From Sipunculus nudus (lineage: Eukaryota > Annelida > Sipuncula > Golfingiida > Sipunculidae), in contig CM049307.1 of NCBI GenBank assembly GCA_026874595.1, positions 3,249,579 to 3,313,578 on the forward strand: 64,000 nt of DNA, read 5' to 3'. Of this stretch, positions 1 to 12,465 are shown piece by piece (position 1 is the stretch's first letter; each line of letters starts with the position of its first letter). The notes beneath the pieces were generated by a model that made no database searches, was not told the origin of the DNA, and worked only from the letters and a program-made list of their open reading frames with translations. The position numbers and the translations under genes were made by a program.

Positions 1-50
1 TAATGATAAGTGGTATAGCCGTGCTAGTCTGTAGTGGAAGTGTAGGTTTG

Positions 51-124
51 GAGTAAGAGTGATGCCTTTCAGATAGACTAATATCAATAAACATGTTACT
101 ATCTAAAAGGCGTCACTCTTACTC
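51..124. repeat. Imperfect inverted repeat (26-bp arms)
   Basis: Arms 51-76 and 99-124 are reverse complements with two mismatches in 26, separated by a 22-base spacer. This could be a small hairpin element or the end of a miniature transposon. No transposase or clear target duplication is visible. Confidence 0.6.
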
Positions 125-131
125 TCTCTCT

Positions 132-135
<4 letters not shown>

Positions 136-171
<36 letters not shown>

Positions 172-194
172 ACATGTGTGTGTGTGTGTGTGTG
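136..194. repeat. (CA)n then (TG)n microsatellite
   Basis: About 16 CA repeats, a short CATACACACATG bridge, then about 9 TG repeats. Alternating purine-pyrimidine with self-complementary halves; prone to slippage and Z-DNA. Confidence 0.9.
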
Positions 195-2214
195 TCATTC
201 ATTGTTACCTCAATGTATAGGAAAATTAAGTGTCTAAGAAACTACACAGGTGGGAGCTTCCTTATGGGATAGCTTAAATGACTAGAGATTACCATTGCTT
301 TTTGAAAAAAATTAACACATCCCCTGAAGAAAACTGTCAAGGTACATAAACATTTGCAACAGTATGTAAATTATCTCATGCCATTTGTTCATTAGTTTGG
401 CAAAACCATCCCTGTACACAGACCTACAATTTCCAATTCACCTGTTTCATTCATTGTTATGGTTCTGTGTGTGAGTAAACACAGTCCACGTGTGTCTGTG
501 TACCATAAAAAGACCATAACTAGAGGTCGTCTGTTCTTGCGCGTGCTCAACTCCCAAACAAGGAGAAATCATATGGAAGATTAAAAAAAAGATACACTAT
601 TGGGATGCTTGAGAAAATCTTGATTTGTAAAGTAGCGCGGTTTGGCCGCCAGGTGGCATGCGCGCTATGTTTACATTTGTACCACTGATCTCGCAAACCT
701 AACATCACTTGTGTACAGGAGTACTCAAATGATTTACAATAAAATATTAGCAGATACCATAATATTTTAAGGAGAAAAAAAACCAAGCTATGTGTATTAA
801 GCATTTAACACTATATGTGTTTATCAAATATACTTGGTATGTGAATAGGTAAATTTAAAATAACCATAAAATAATTTTAGAGAATCCCAAACTAGTCAGA
901 GAACTAAGTTTGTGTGTTTAGTATGTGAATACATTCCAAAAAGAACCTTTCCTATCCTCTTGTCCCAGTTTACTTTGTTTATGTTTCGGTCAAAGTTTAT
1001 TAATTTAACATTTTAAACTATTTTAATACAACCTGAAAGACATGTCAAAACTGAATAAAAAATTGGCACCATGTTTTTAAGGCTTCATAGAAAGGTGAAG
1101 AACAAAAATGCATGGGGTGTCACGTTTTTGCAAACAAAATTTACTCAGGACGAATTTGCTACATATGCCCCTACACTAGGAGGTTTATTCTGCACTCTAC
1201 GCAACAACTGTCCTCCATACAAGAGGAATAGCAGTAATGGCGTTAGTTTACAAGGGTAACGTTCCGAAAGGAAGTCCTGGACGTAAAGCTTCATATGTTG
1301 TTATTTCTCAAGAATTATTATATTTCCGGTAGCGCTTCTCGGCCCTTTTCAATCATTTCTCAATTTAGTTAGCCTAGTTGGTCGACCGGGGCGCCTTTAT
1401 CGCTGTGTTCCATGTAACCAAGGCGTAGTTTGGGTGCAATAACTGAAGAACTAATGAAAAGTAAAATCGGCTGGCATAATTTCTTACAGCGGCGATAGTC
1501 GAAAACAAACATTTCGGTTTTGATTATTAATTGTTATTATGTTATTTATTTTTACGTTTGAAATGAATTCAGTTACGCCTGGGCAAGTCTAATCTGGCAC
1601 CAGTCTATATTTGTTCCGTTTACGGAAGATTATCCTAGTGTCCAGCTAATACAATGCAAGCAATCGATCATTCAAGCTGCCTTTTGTATTATTTCTGATT
1701 TCTCATTAATGTTTGATATAATCATCTCGTCTTATAGAGCATGTTCGACATAAATTCCATCAGACAAAGTCGCAACGACACAGAGGAGTTACATGAAATA
1801 TTGAGTTTCAGGCACTGGCTTGATATAACTTGGTAACTGATCCGCACTGAAAAATACCGCAATTTTACGGTAAACTAGGCTGGTAAAATCAATGAGGTTA
1901 TAATATATAGCTACTTCAAGAATTGATTTTCTTCACCTAAGCAACTGAAGCCAGAATGTGGCAACAGCTCAGAAAGAAGTGATTTTTCTTGTTCGCTGCT
2001 TCATGTGTCAGATGCCAAATTCAGAGACTGATAAAGATATGTCAGGAACTGAATCTTATAAAATATAGTGCGAACAATAATAATTGCACATGCTGCCATT
2101 TATTATGATTTCGAGCTTTTCTGGACATCCAGTTACCGTTTCATCAACTTTTTCATTAGGTTTAAACTATTACAGTATATCGTACTTTTGACCCATATAG
2201 AACATGTTTTTTAA
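195..2214. other. No recognisable gene
   Basis: AT-rich sequence without long or homologous frames, RNA genes or repeats that I can identify. Short open frames at 547-804 and 1071-1259 show no domain, codon bias or splice context. Confidence 0.5.
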
Positions 2215-2624
2215 CTCAGCTGACTGAAAGTCATCAGTGCTATAGCGATCACCCTTTGTCCGTCGTCCGTCCGGCCATCCGACCATCCGGCTGTCTGTCC
2301 GTTTACAGTGCACAAATCGTAACCGCTAGACCTAAAAACTTCTTACTTGATATCCAGGGAGGTCCATGAAAATTCTCCTTGAAAACCTGGAATTAGGTCT
2401 CTGTTACCCATATTCTTTGAGCTATGGGGCCCTGAAGTACCCCCCCCCCCCCCCTCCAGAATAATGGAAAATTACAAAAGCTCAAGTATCTGAACAACTA
2501 AGGCATTGATCACCATGATTCTTTGCATGGATATCTATCATGGAGTGTTCCAACAGTTTCTGTTGACTGGTGGCGCAACCTGTATTTTTTCAATTTTTAC
2601 GATTTTTTTCTCTATTTTGAGACC

Positions 2625-2628
2625 TTAA
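2625..2628. repeat. TTAA target-site duplication, left copy
   Basis: TTAA directly left of the inverted repeat; matched by 3259-3262. Confidence 0.85.
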
Positions 2629-3258
2629 GCCGGCCATACATGAGGCGACATGTCGCGCGACATGTCGCAGAACACGAACGTTCTGCGACAGGTTGCACAA
2701 CAAGAAGAGTCCATACACACAGCGACATGTTCTGCAACATGTCCTGCAAAATTATAATAAAAACTACATGCCTCAAACATAACTTCCAGGTTTCAACGAA
2801 ATAACACAATTTATCAATATATAAGGGCGAGTGACGAAAAATGTATTCTGCCTAGGACATATTTCGTCTTGTTTCTCTTTATTATATAGATATATAAGAA
2901 AAATAGGCATAGGTATTCTGGGATAGCTACACAATTTCTTCTGAATTTTCTGTTGACCGCGCAAACACACACATATATATAGCACCCTAATCAGACACAA
3001 TGAAACCATGGACGGTCACATTATCAATGGATAACATGATCAATCGTTAAATATATAACTGTTATTTGTTGGCTTTTCCCTACACTTGGCCTGATGTCGC
3101 GCGACAAGTCGCAGGAAAAAGAAACATGTTCCTTCTTCTGCGACATGTCGCGCAACCCATGAAAACGTGCGACAAACCCCCATACACGGTGCGACTTGTC
3201 GCGGAACAAGCGTGTTCTGCGACTTGTCGCGCGACATGTCGCCTCGTGTATGGCCGGC
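2629..3258. mobile_element. TTAA-flanked inverted-repeat element (piggyBac-like MITE, 630 bp)
   Basis: The element begins GCCGGCCATACATGAGGCG and ends with its reverse complement. The first 48 bases of the two ends match at all but two positions, and weaker pairing continues to about 69. It is flanked by TTAA on both sides (2625-2628 and 3259-3262). The neighbouring tandem unit at about 3589 has the empty site GACCTTAAAAGATG with a single TTAA, which proves insertion with TTAA duplication, the hallmark of piggyBac-type transposition. The ends contain repeated perfect 12-bp palindromes GCGACATGTCGC, and more diverged ones lie inside (around 2725, 3093, 3140 and 3200). No transposase is encoded, so it would move in trans. 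Confidence 0.85.
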
Positions 3259-3262
3259 TTAA
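3259..3262. repeat. TTAA target-site duplication, right copy
   Basis: TTAA directly right of the inverted repeat; followed by AAGATG as in the empty sites of sister units. Confidence 0.85.
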
Positions 3263-4420
3263 AAGATGCGGTCACATGTAAACAGGGCACAAATCGTAAC
3301 CACTGGACCTAGAATTTTCTATCATGACATGCATGGAGGCCCTTTAAAAGTCTGCTTGGAAACCTGGAATTAGGTCTCTGTTACCCAAAACCTCTGAGCT
3401 ATAGGGCTTTGAATTACCCCCAAGAACAACTAAAAATTTAATACAAAAGCTCAAGTACCTCAACAAATAGTTCATTGATTGCCATGATTCTTTGCATGTT
3501 TAATTATATGGAGTGTTTCATCAGTTCCTGCTGACTGGTGGCGCCACCTGTATTTTTCGATTTTGTTATGATTTTTTTCTCTCTTTTGAGACCTTAAAAG
3601 ATGAAGTAATCTGTTAACAGGGCACAAATGGTAACCAGTGGACCTGAATCTTCTATTCTGACATGCTTGGAGGTCAATAAAATAACCCCATGGAAACCTG
3701 AAATTAGGTCTCTGTTACCAATATCCTCTGAGCTATGGGGCTCAGTAGACCCAAAATAATAACTTAAAATTTGATAGAAAAGCTCTAGTATCTCAACAAA
3801 TTGTGCATGAATTGTCATGATTCTTTGCATGCATATTCATCATGGAGTGTTAAATCAGTTCTTGCAGACTGGTGGCGCCACCTGGATATTTTCCGAATTT
3901 TTATGCATTTTCTCTCTAGTCTTGAGACCTTCAAAGATGTGGTCGTTTGTTAACAGGGCAGGGAGGTCAATGAAAAATATCCTTTGAAACCTGAAATTAG
4001 GTCTCTGTTACCTATATTCTATGAGCTATGGGGCTTATAAGCAACCCTGGCATAATTGAAAATTTGATACCAAAGCAGGGCACAAATTATAACCATTGGA
4101 CCCAGAATCTTCTCACTTGGCATCCTGAGAGTTCCTCAGAAGTTCTCCCCTTAAAACCTTGAATTGGGTCACTGTGACTTAAATTCTTATAGTTTTGGGG
4201 TATGTTTGAGCATCCCAGAAGTAATGAAAAATACACACAAATTGCCAGGTTCCTCAGGAAAGGCTGGTTGGATTGTCATCAAATTTGGTGTGCTAATGGG
4301 TCTTGATGAACTTAAGCTAATATGCGTGAATGATGATGCCACCTATATTAACGTAATTAGTTTCCTGTGCAAGGACATATTGTCAGCATGTCAGTCGGCT
4401 GAGCGTCATGACCCATTGGT

Positions 4421-4670
4421 AACTTGTTTTTTGTGTGTGCTTGAAAATTTTTCTATCACAATGAAATTATGCATACTTTACGTTTGATAATATGATTTAA
4501 TATCATGTTTTCACGTTTTATTGCGAACGGCCAGGCCCTGAGTTACTATCGCAAAATAAGTGTCCCTCTATAATATCTAAAAAATAGGAAATAAATTATT
4601 TATTTGCAGACAGCGGTTACTATCAGTATAAATTTTCCTCAGAGGAAAATAAAGGAAGGAAAAAAATTAG
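4421..4670. other. No recognisable feature
   Basis: Short AT-rich spacer between the dispersed repeat and the 40-bp minisatellite. Confidence 0.5.
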
Positions 4671-5948
4671 ATCAGCTTAACAATATCAACAAAAAGAGAC
4701 AAACATGGCAGGCAGCTATACAATATCAACAATAAGAGAAAGACATGTCAGACAGCTTAACAATATCAACAATAAGAGACAGACATGCCAGGTAGCTAAA
4801 CAATATCAACAATGAGAAACAGACATGCCAGGCAGCTAGACAATATCAACAATAAAAGACAGACATGTAAGACAGCTTAACAATATCAACAGTAAGAGAC
4901 AGACATGCCAGGCAGCTAAACAATATCAACAAAAAGAGACAAACATGGCAGGCAGCTATACAATATCAACAATAAGAGACAGACATGCCAGGTAGCTAAA
5001 CAATATCAACAATGAGAAACAGACATGCCAGGCAGCTAGACAATATCAACAATAAAAGACAGACATGTAAGACAGCTTAACAATATCAACAGTAAGAGAC
5101 AGACATGCCAGGCAGCTAAACAATATCAACAATAAGAGACAGACATGCCAGGCAGCTAGACAATATCCACAATAAGAGACAGACATGCCAGGCAGCTAAA
5201 CAATATCAACAATAAGAGTCAGACTTGGCAGGCAGTCTGACAATATCAACAATAAGAGACAGACATGCAAGGGAGCTAAAGAATATCAACAATAAGATAC
5301 AAATATGCCAGGCAGCCTGACAGTATCAACAATAAGAGACAGATATGCCAGGCAGCCTGACAATATCAACAATAAGAGACAGACATGCCAGGCAGCTAAA
5401 AAATGTCAACAAAAAGAGACAGATATGTAAGACAGGTAAACAATATCAGCAATAAGAGACAGACATGTAAGACAGCTAAACAATATCAACAATAAGAGAA
5501 AGACATGTCAGACAGCTAAACAATATCAACAATAAGAGAAAGACATGTCAGACAGCTTAACAATATCAACAATAAGAGACAGACATGCCAGACCGCTAAA
5601 CAATATCAACAATAAGAGACAGACATGCCAAACAGCTTAACAATATCAACAATAAGAGTCAAACATGCCAGACAGCTAGACAATATCAACAATAAGTGAC
5701 AGACATGCCAGGCAGCTTAACAATATCAACAATAAGAGACAGACATGCCAGACAGCTTAACAATATCAACAATAAGAGACAGACATGTCAGCCAGCTTAA
5801 CAATATCAACAATAAGAAACAGACATGCCAGACAGCTAAACAATATCAACAATAAGAGGCAGACATGCAAGGCAGCTAGACAATATCAAAAATAAGAGAC
5901 AGACATGCCAGACAGCTTAACAATATCAACAATAAGAAAAAGACATCT
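4671..5948 (+). repeat. 40-bp minisatellite (~32 copies)
   Basis: Unit about CAATATCAACAATAAGAGAC followed by AGACATGCCAGGCAGCTAAA, in perfect 40-bp register. Variant monomers (TAGCTATA, AGACAGCTTAA, AAACATGG) show a higher-order pattern: the six monomers at 4681-4920 are repeated at 4921-5120 minus the second monomer. This indicates block duplication or unequal exchange. No coding potential. Confidence 0.95.
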
Positions 5949-5950
5949 CA

Positions 5951-7122
5951 GTTACTACCATCAGTTTGTCAGTTATTGTCACTACCATCAGTTTGTCAGC
6001 TACTGTTACTACCATCAGTTTGTCAGTTACTGTTACTACCATCAGTTTGTCAGTTACTGTTACTACCATCAGTTTGTCAGTTACTGTCACTACCATCAGT
6101 TTGTCAGTTACTGTCACTACCATCAGTTTGTCAGTTACTGTTACTACCATCAGTTTGTCAGTTACTGTTACTACCATCAGTTTGTCAGTTACTGTTACTA
6201 CCATCAGTTTGTCAGTTACTGTTACTACCATCAGTTTGTCAGCTACTGTTACTACCATCAGTTTGTCAGTTACTGTTATTACCATCAGTTTGTCAGTTAC
6301 TGTCACTACCATCAGTTTGTTAGTTACTGTTACTACCATCAGTTTGTCAGTTACTGTCACTACCATCGGTTTGTCAGTTACGGTTACTACCATCAGTTTG
6401 TCAGCTACTGTTATTACCATCAGTTTATCAGTTACTGTTACTACCATCAGTTTGTCAGCTACTGTTACTACCATCAGTTTGTCAGTTACTGTTACTACCA
6501 TCAGTTTGTCAGTTACTGTTTCTACCATCAGTTTGTCAGCTACTGTTACTACCATCAGTTTGTCAGTTACTGTAACTACCATCAGTTTGTCAGTTACTGT
6601 TACTACCATCAGTTTGTCAGTTACTGTTACTACCATCAGTTTGTCATTTACTGTTACTACCATCAGTTTGTAAGTCATTGTTACTACCATCAGTTTCTAA
6701 GTTACTGTTACTACCATCAGTTTGTCAGTTACTGTTACTACCATCAGTTTGTCAGCTACTGTTACTACCATCAGTTTGTCAGTTACTGTTACTACCATCA
6801 GTTTGTCAGCTACTGTTACTACCATCAGTTTGTCAGCTACTGTTACTACCATCAGTTTGTCAGTTACTGTTACTACCATTAATTTGTCAGTTACTGTTAC
6901 TACCATCAGTTTGTCAGTTACTGTTACTACCATCAGTTTGTTAGTTACTGTTACTACCATCAGTTTGTCAGTTACTGTTACTACCATCAGTTTGTCAGTT
7001 ACTGTTACTACCATCAGTTTGTCAGCTACTGTTACTACCATCAGTTTGTCAGTTACTGTTACTACCATCAGTTTGTCAGCTACTTGCTTCCATCAGTTTG
7101 TCAGTTACTGTTACTACCATCA
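5951..7122 (+). repeat. 27-bp minisatellite (~43 copies)
   Basis: Unit about ACTACCATCAGTTTGTCAGT plus TACTGTT, starting directly where the 40-bp array stops. 27 is a multiple of three and the unit lacks stops in several frames, so long open frames exist on both strands (for example a YYHQFVSYC nonapeptide on plus and MVVTVTDKL on minus). Differences between units are mostly C/T changes (GTTACTGTTAC versus GTCAC and GCTAC) with no sign of selection on one frame, so I treat it as non-coding. Confidence 0.95.
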
Positions 7123-9837
7123 ATATTAAAAGCATTTCATATTACCCTGGGGAGAAACATTAGTTGAATCAAGTTCATTTTATTATAACCAAGGGTTATT
7201 TTTTTGTCGTCTTTTTGTTTCAATTTAACATATTTTTATTAGAGCCTAAGTAGAAAAAATATTTGAGAAACGGAGAAATATTGAGAAAAAAAATACAAAA
7301 ATTACATTTGATATATAAATCGAAATTAATATAATTTTTAACCATGTCCTACCAAAGGAAGAAAACAATTAAAATTGTTATGCAATTATTTGCTGCATTC
7401 AGGACTATTTATATGAACAAATATCATTACCTGCGCCCGCAGTCTGCCTGTCTGACTTATAATCTTATGTTATTTTTATGCTTTTATCGAAAAATTATAG
7501 TTCCAAGGAACAGGGCGCCAGAAGCAGGGGATGCACAAGATATATCAGCACTTTCATTTTCTTCTGGAACTGATCAGGAACTGATGCTACGAAGACGGCG
7601 ACATTTATGATGTTTTATGAAGATGATAGGAGAGTCCATACTGAACGCAGATTATGATAAGATCAGACCACCTTTGATGGGATAGTTTCAGTTCTACAAA
7701 GCGCAGAAAATAACGCTGGTATCCTATTTGGCATGTTGCCAGTCACTCAGTAAGTTATTCTGACTTGTTCTTAATGATCAATAATATTTTCTTGATTAGA
7801 TTAAGTGTAATTTACATGGTGCATTTATTCAAATGATGTATAAGAAAGGAAGCTTATTTTACATAGACCAGCTGACGTCTGAGTTGCATAGGCTTCACTA
7901 AATTACGCGAATTTCCATGACGACTGGGCTTCCAATGGTGTGCATGATCATACCGTGTCATTTTTTGTACATACTATATCCCGTACCAAATACAGCATAG
8001 GCTGCTTTTTAAACAGTTGCTGTATTTCTGCCGTGATTGTACTTACATTATGCTGACAACTGGAGCAGCAATCAAACAGATGTTACTATCTGCCTGTCCA
8101 TTCTGCTCCATCTCTGCTACAAGAATCAGAAGTTTTGCAGCATATGCTGTTTACCACTGAATCTCAGTATATTTACAGCAGATATACTGGAAATCTGCTG
8201 TCCTGAAGTAGTCATCTAGGAATATAAAGCAACTCTCCTGCAACTCTGCCGCCTCATGATGTGGGTTTCAGAGAGTAGATTTTCGGCAGTTGCTCACACA
8301 CTGCTGCTTTGAGATAATGCCCATAGCGATTTGTATTTCAAGTTTGGAGAGCACATTTTAAGCATATGCTGATTCATTGCTGTTGTGAGATAGACGGTGC
8401 GATTAAATGAAATTCTTTAGCAAGTTGCCATGGAAAGCAGATTTAGAAGATTTGGTTTATTCAACGCAGTAATAACTAAGCCCGGTGTTTCCCTCCCTCC
8501 CCCCTCCGCCCCGAGTCCAATTTTTTTTTCTTATTTTAAAATCTATCATATAAGTAAGCAGTGTAATTGCTGGTTTTCGGTGACATTCAAAATGAGATCA
8601 TTTTATTTATATCGACACAGAGACACTGGCATTAGATATCTCCCTCGGCTGCTAAATAAGAAATGAGAGATTGAAAGTTTGTCTCACAGTTTGAGGCATT
8701 CTTAGGCAGATTGTGATATATTTTTGTCGGGGAAATAGCATATATACAAAAAAAACCAGTGTGATAATGCAAGTAGGAAAGGAGTCAATTAGAATTTGTA
8801 TCGCCTAGCCTACCGAGGTAACACATTTAACGAGTGCCTGCAAGGGCTGCTAGAAAATTTACAACAACGAGCGTATTTTATACTTGATCCACTGGAGTAT
8901 AGCCTGTGGCCACTTGACTGACCTTTAAACCGGTGCAAACACACTCAAACTACAACGATGGTCAAGCAGGCAAGAAGGCCATACTCCTCACCGAAGGCAC
9001 ACAAAAGTGTAACTGAGTAACTGTGTTCTATACATCCTCACTCGGATTGTCTGCTTCTCCTGTTCAGGGTGAAGGCTGAGCTTGAAGGGGAGGAGAGAGA
9101 GAGAGAGAGAGAGAGGGTGATCAGATCATATCTTTATTCAGTAAAAAAGAACCAAGCGAATACATCCAGTTCCTTACATTATTCAACACCAAGGTCTTTT
9201 CAAACGATTGAGCAAAACTACCTGATCCAATAATACAATCTGACAGTTAAAAATCAAGGCTTACTTTGTTTGCTGGGCAAAAACAAAAAAAAGGAGCTAG
9301 AAATTAAAAAAAAAATACTGTCATTATTTTTATGCTTTTTTTTTTTTGCCCTTCAATCCAGAGATATCTTGTTTGCTGTGCAACAACAACCTCTTCAATT
9401 TTTAAATTTAGATCTTTATCATATGTGAATTATTAAGTGTGATAACATTATCATTATTAAAAGCATATTTAAAACTTTGTGTCCTTGGCATTTGTCTGTT
9501 CAGCACCTCATCGTATATGTACAAGATCGCACACTAAAAGTAGTACATATGCATATGGTCACTTGTTTTAAGAAAAATTTAACTGCCATTTGACTTATGT
9601 TTTGCTTTTCAGGCTTCTGTCTCATGCATTGCAATTGAACCCCTGGGAAAATGAGAAATGCCATGATGTGTACTTTCACCTCCCCAGGGGCAAGGAAAAG
9701 AATGAGCCAATTTGAAGTGTAAATAATTAATACAGGTCTATTATACACATTAAATGGTATGTGTTTTCATTCCTTTATCAACAAAATACACCAATAAGAA
9801 GATGGAAAGGAAATGTGACGTAAGCGACTATCAACAG
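7123..9837. other. No recognisable gene
   Basis: AT-rich, with a (GA)n tract at 9091-9116. Between about 8050 and 8400 there are scattered CTGCTCC/AGCAG words that may be a decayed relative of the array at 9838. Short frames at 7344, 8037 and 8430 have no supporting features. Confidence 0.5.
9091..9116. repeat. (GA)n microsatellite
   Basis: About 13 GA repeats. Confidence 0.9.
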
Positions 9838-10572
9838 GGGTCTGCTCCAAAAGAGCACTGCTCCAAGAGGGCACACGGGTCTGCTCCAAGAGAGCACTGC
9901 TCCAGGATAGCACACAATTCTGCTCCAAAAGACACACAGGTTTGCTCCAGGAGAGCAATGCTCCAGGAGAGCACACTAATCTGCTCCAGGAGAGCATTGC
10001 TCTAGGAGAGCACACCGGTTGTCTCCAAGAGTGAACTGCTCCAGGAGAGCAAACATGTCTGCTACAGGAGAGCACTGCTTCAGAGTGCAAACAGGTCTGC
10101 TTCAGGAGACTACTCCATGAGACGTGAGCGACTATTAATACGGGTCTGCTCCAGAAGAGCACTGCTCCAAGAGGGAACACGGGTCTGCTCCAAGAGAGCA
10201 CTGCTCCAGAAGAGCACACTGGTCTGCTTCAGGAGAGCACTACTCCAGGAGAGCACAATTCTTCTCCAGGAGACACACAGGTCTGCTCCAGGAGAGCACA
10301 CTGATTTGCTCCAGGAGAGCATTGCTCTAGGAGAGCACACAGGTTTGCTCCAAGAGAGCACTGCTCCTGGAGAGTAGACATGTCTGCTCCAGGAGAGCAC
10401 TGCTCCAGAGAGCAAACAGGTCTGCTCCAGGAGAGCACTGTTCCAGGTGAGCACACTGGTCTGCTACAGGAGAGCACACAGGTCTGGTCCAGAAGAGCAC
10501 ATAGGCCTGTTTGAGGATACCACTGATCCAGGGGAGCACACAGGTCTGCTCCAGGAGAGCATACTGATCAGC
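9838..10572 (+). repeat. CTGCTCC minisatellite of hairpin-forming units with 304-bp super-repeat
   Basis: Short units (about 18-22 bp) around TCTGCTCCAGGAGAGCAC. Each unit can pair with itself because TGCTC and GAGCA are complementary. A longer block starting GACGT(A/G)AGCGACTAT at 9817 recurs at 10121, so the array is made of a super-repeat of about 304 bp. Open frames on both strands (for example LLQESTALGEH-like peptides) simply follow the repeat. Degenerate words continue to about 10900. Confidence 0.9.
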
Positions 10573-11788
10573 TTCTGCTGAAGGACCGCTGATGAAAACC
10601 TGCTTCTAATATACAAATAGGCCTGCTCCATTGATCACTTACTTAAATAACTGAAACCGATCATTTTGTGCTTAATCACTGCTCAAAATATGCTGTGCAA
10701 TACAGGATTCACATGGTAGGTGGGGGAGCAGAATTCAGCATATAATCCATAGGTCTTGGAGCACAGATAGACTATATGCTGTAACTGTACTGAATAACTG
10801 CTGCAGATCTGCAGAATCCACTGCTCCAGCTAACTCCTGAAAACTGCATCAAATATGCTGAAAAAATTACTGAAATCTGATAGGGGTATGCCCTGGACAA
10901 CTTTGATTCTGATATCTCCAGCAATAAAGTTTTTATTTCTTTATGTCCATAATTTACTTTTGAAACCTTGAATAACAACACATGTTTGACACCATTGCGC
11001 TTTGAGACATCACAGATTTAGTTTGCAGCAAGTAAATAATAGAACATCAAAAAGGGTTTGGTTGTGGGTCATCCCATCAAACGAGGTTTCTATCTCATTT
11101 TTATTAATATTCCTCTTTACTTTGATTAAAATAATTACAAACAAGATCAATATTAATTTTTCATTTTTATTAATTATGGCCTTTTGAACTCCATTCTCAA
11201 AGAGACACAAAACTGCTATATAAATGATATAACTGTTACCTGATTATTTATTGCAGTGCCTGCTCACCGCCCACGGCCTTCCAGTTCGGTTATTTATAGG
11301 AGCGTGTTATGTTGCCATTGATTCCATACACCACCAAAAATTGAATCTCTGTATTTTTTTATCTTCGCACGTTTGCATCAGCCAGTAATTAAATAATTTA
11401 TCCAAAATATTGATATTCTATTTAATCTCACCCCGGTGAACCCTTTAAACAAAGTCACACCGCTTTTATTTTGAACGAAGTACAGTTAGGTTTCGGCAGG
11501 TTCTGTTTTATCTGGGGTTTTTTTTCTGTGTTTGCAATGTTTTAAGGATATTATATTTTTTAAATTGATCTCTAAATCATAGATTAATTTGTACGTAAGA
11601 TCAAAATGTTGATAACCAGCCATGAGCCCCCTACAACTTTGTTCTTGACACTAATGTTTTATTAATATTCCCAATAAGTGGGGGCGTATATTGTCATGCA
11701 CCCATCAGCAGACAGAATCTGCGAGGTCATTAACCGCCCAATGAAAGTGGTCAGGGATTCCTGCTATATTATGGAGAATTTACAAAAC

Positions 11789-11790
<2 letters not shown>
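10573..11790. other. No recognisable gene
   Basis: Degenerate remains of the CTGCTCC array up to about 10900, then AT-rich single-copy sequence with nothing I can name. Confidence 0.5.

Positions 11791-11791
<1 letters not shown>

Positions 11792-11860
<69 letters not shown>
11792..11860. repeat. (TA)n(GA)n compound microsatellite
   Basis: About 17 TA followed by about 17 GA repeats. Confidence 0.95.
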
Positions 11861-11863
<3 letters not shown>

Positions 11864-12465
11864 TGAACATGAAGCCCAAACCATATCCTTTACTCGTATA
11901 TTATACCAAGTGTAAATGTATATATAGTCTACAACTGAATCTTTATGTGAATATCAAATACTCCCTATACATATAAAGATGCTGCCGACATCTGAAACTG
12001 AAGACCGGGATTATTTCATCGTTTGTAAGTGTATTTTCATCCTTAATCCCGTTGTTGTATTTGTTTGAAATATTACCAGTAACATAGATAAAAATTAACT
12101 GAAAGCTGGTTATTAAATTCAGCTTCTTTATACTTATGATACTTAAATTGCAGCTTAGAGTAGAGTTCAGAAATGTGTTTGAGTTTTTACTTAGATAATG
12201 GATTATGATAAAATAATGACAGTAAATAAACAGAAAATAGAATATGTGCCATCCTTAAGTTTTCAGTCGTAACCTCAAGTTCCAAACGTTTCTTAAGCCA
12301 TTGAATGGGAAAGAATACAAATCAATCTAGTAATCCCCGGCAGACACACCCGCATTGATCGTGTTTAATTAGTGTAGACTTCTAGTTTCTGTAGTGTCCC
12401 CAATAGGTCCGATTTAATCTAATGTTAAAATCACCATATTGACGAGATGAAACAAATATCACAAG
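11861..12465. other. No recognisable feature
   Basis: AT-rich spacer before the CR1/L2-like remnant. It may contain older 5' parts of that element, too decayed to recognise. Confidence 0.45.

Larger units (their letters stand above)
2215..4420 (+). repeat. Dispersed element with internal ~335-bp tandem units
   Basis: Five diverged copies of a unit about 335 bp long. Landmarks are GACCTTAAAAGATG (about 2621/3262, 3589, 3926), ACAGGGCACAAAT, AATTAGGTCTCTGTTACC and CATGATTCTTTGCATG. Copies differ by point changes and deletions, the fourth being shortest. The right edge near 4395-4415 reads GGCTGAGCGTCATGACCC. The same words occur, inverted, at the edge of the related array at 50540-56660, so both are copies of one dispersed element of unknown class. 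The first unit is split by a TTAA-flanked element at 2629-3258. Confidence 0.75.

Noticed and set aside
4671-5948. Regular 40-bp repeats resembling a CRISPR array
   Set aside because: Units are contiguous with no unique spacers, and the window is animal DNA.
5905-6882. 325-codon plus-strand frame of repeated YYHQFVSYC, and matching minus-strand frames
   Set aside because: The 27-bp unit is nine codons and lacks stops in several frames on both strands. Changes between units show no preference for keeping one frame's amino acids, and there are no flanking splice or start signals.
9754-10539. Several overlapping Ser/Leu/Cys-rich frames on both strands
   Set aside because: All arise from the CTGCTCC array; no homology or coding signature.
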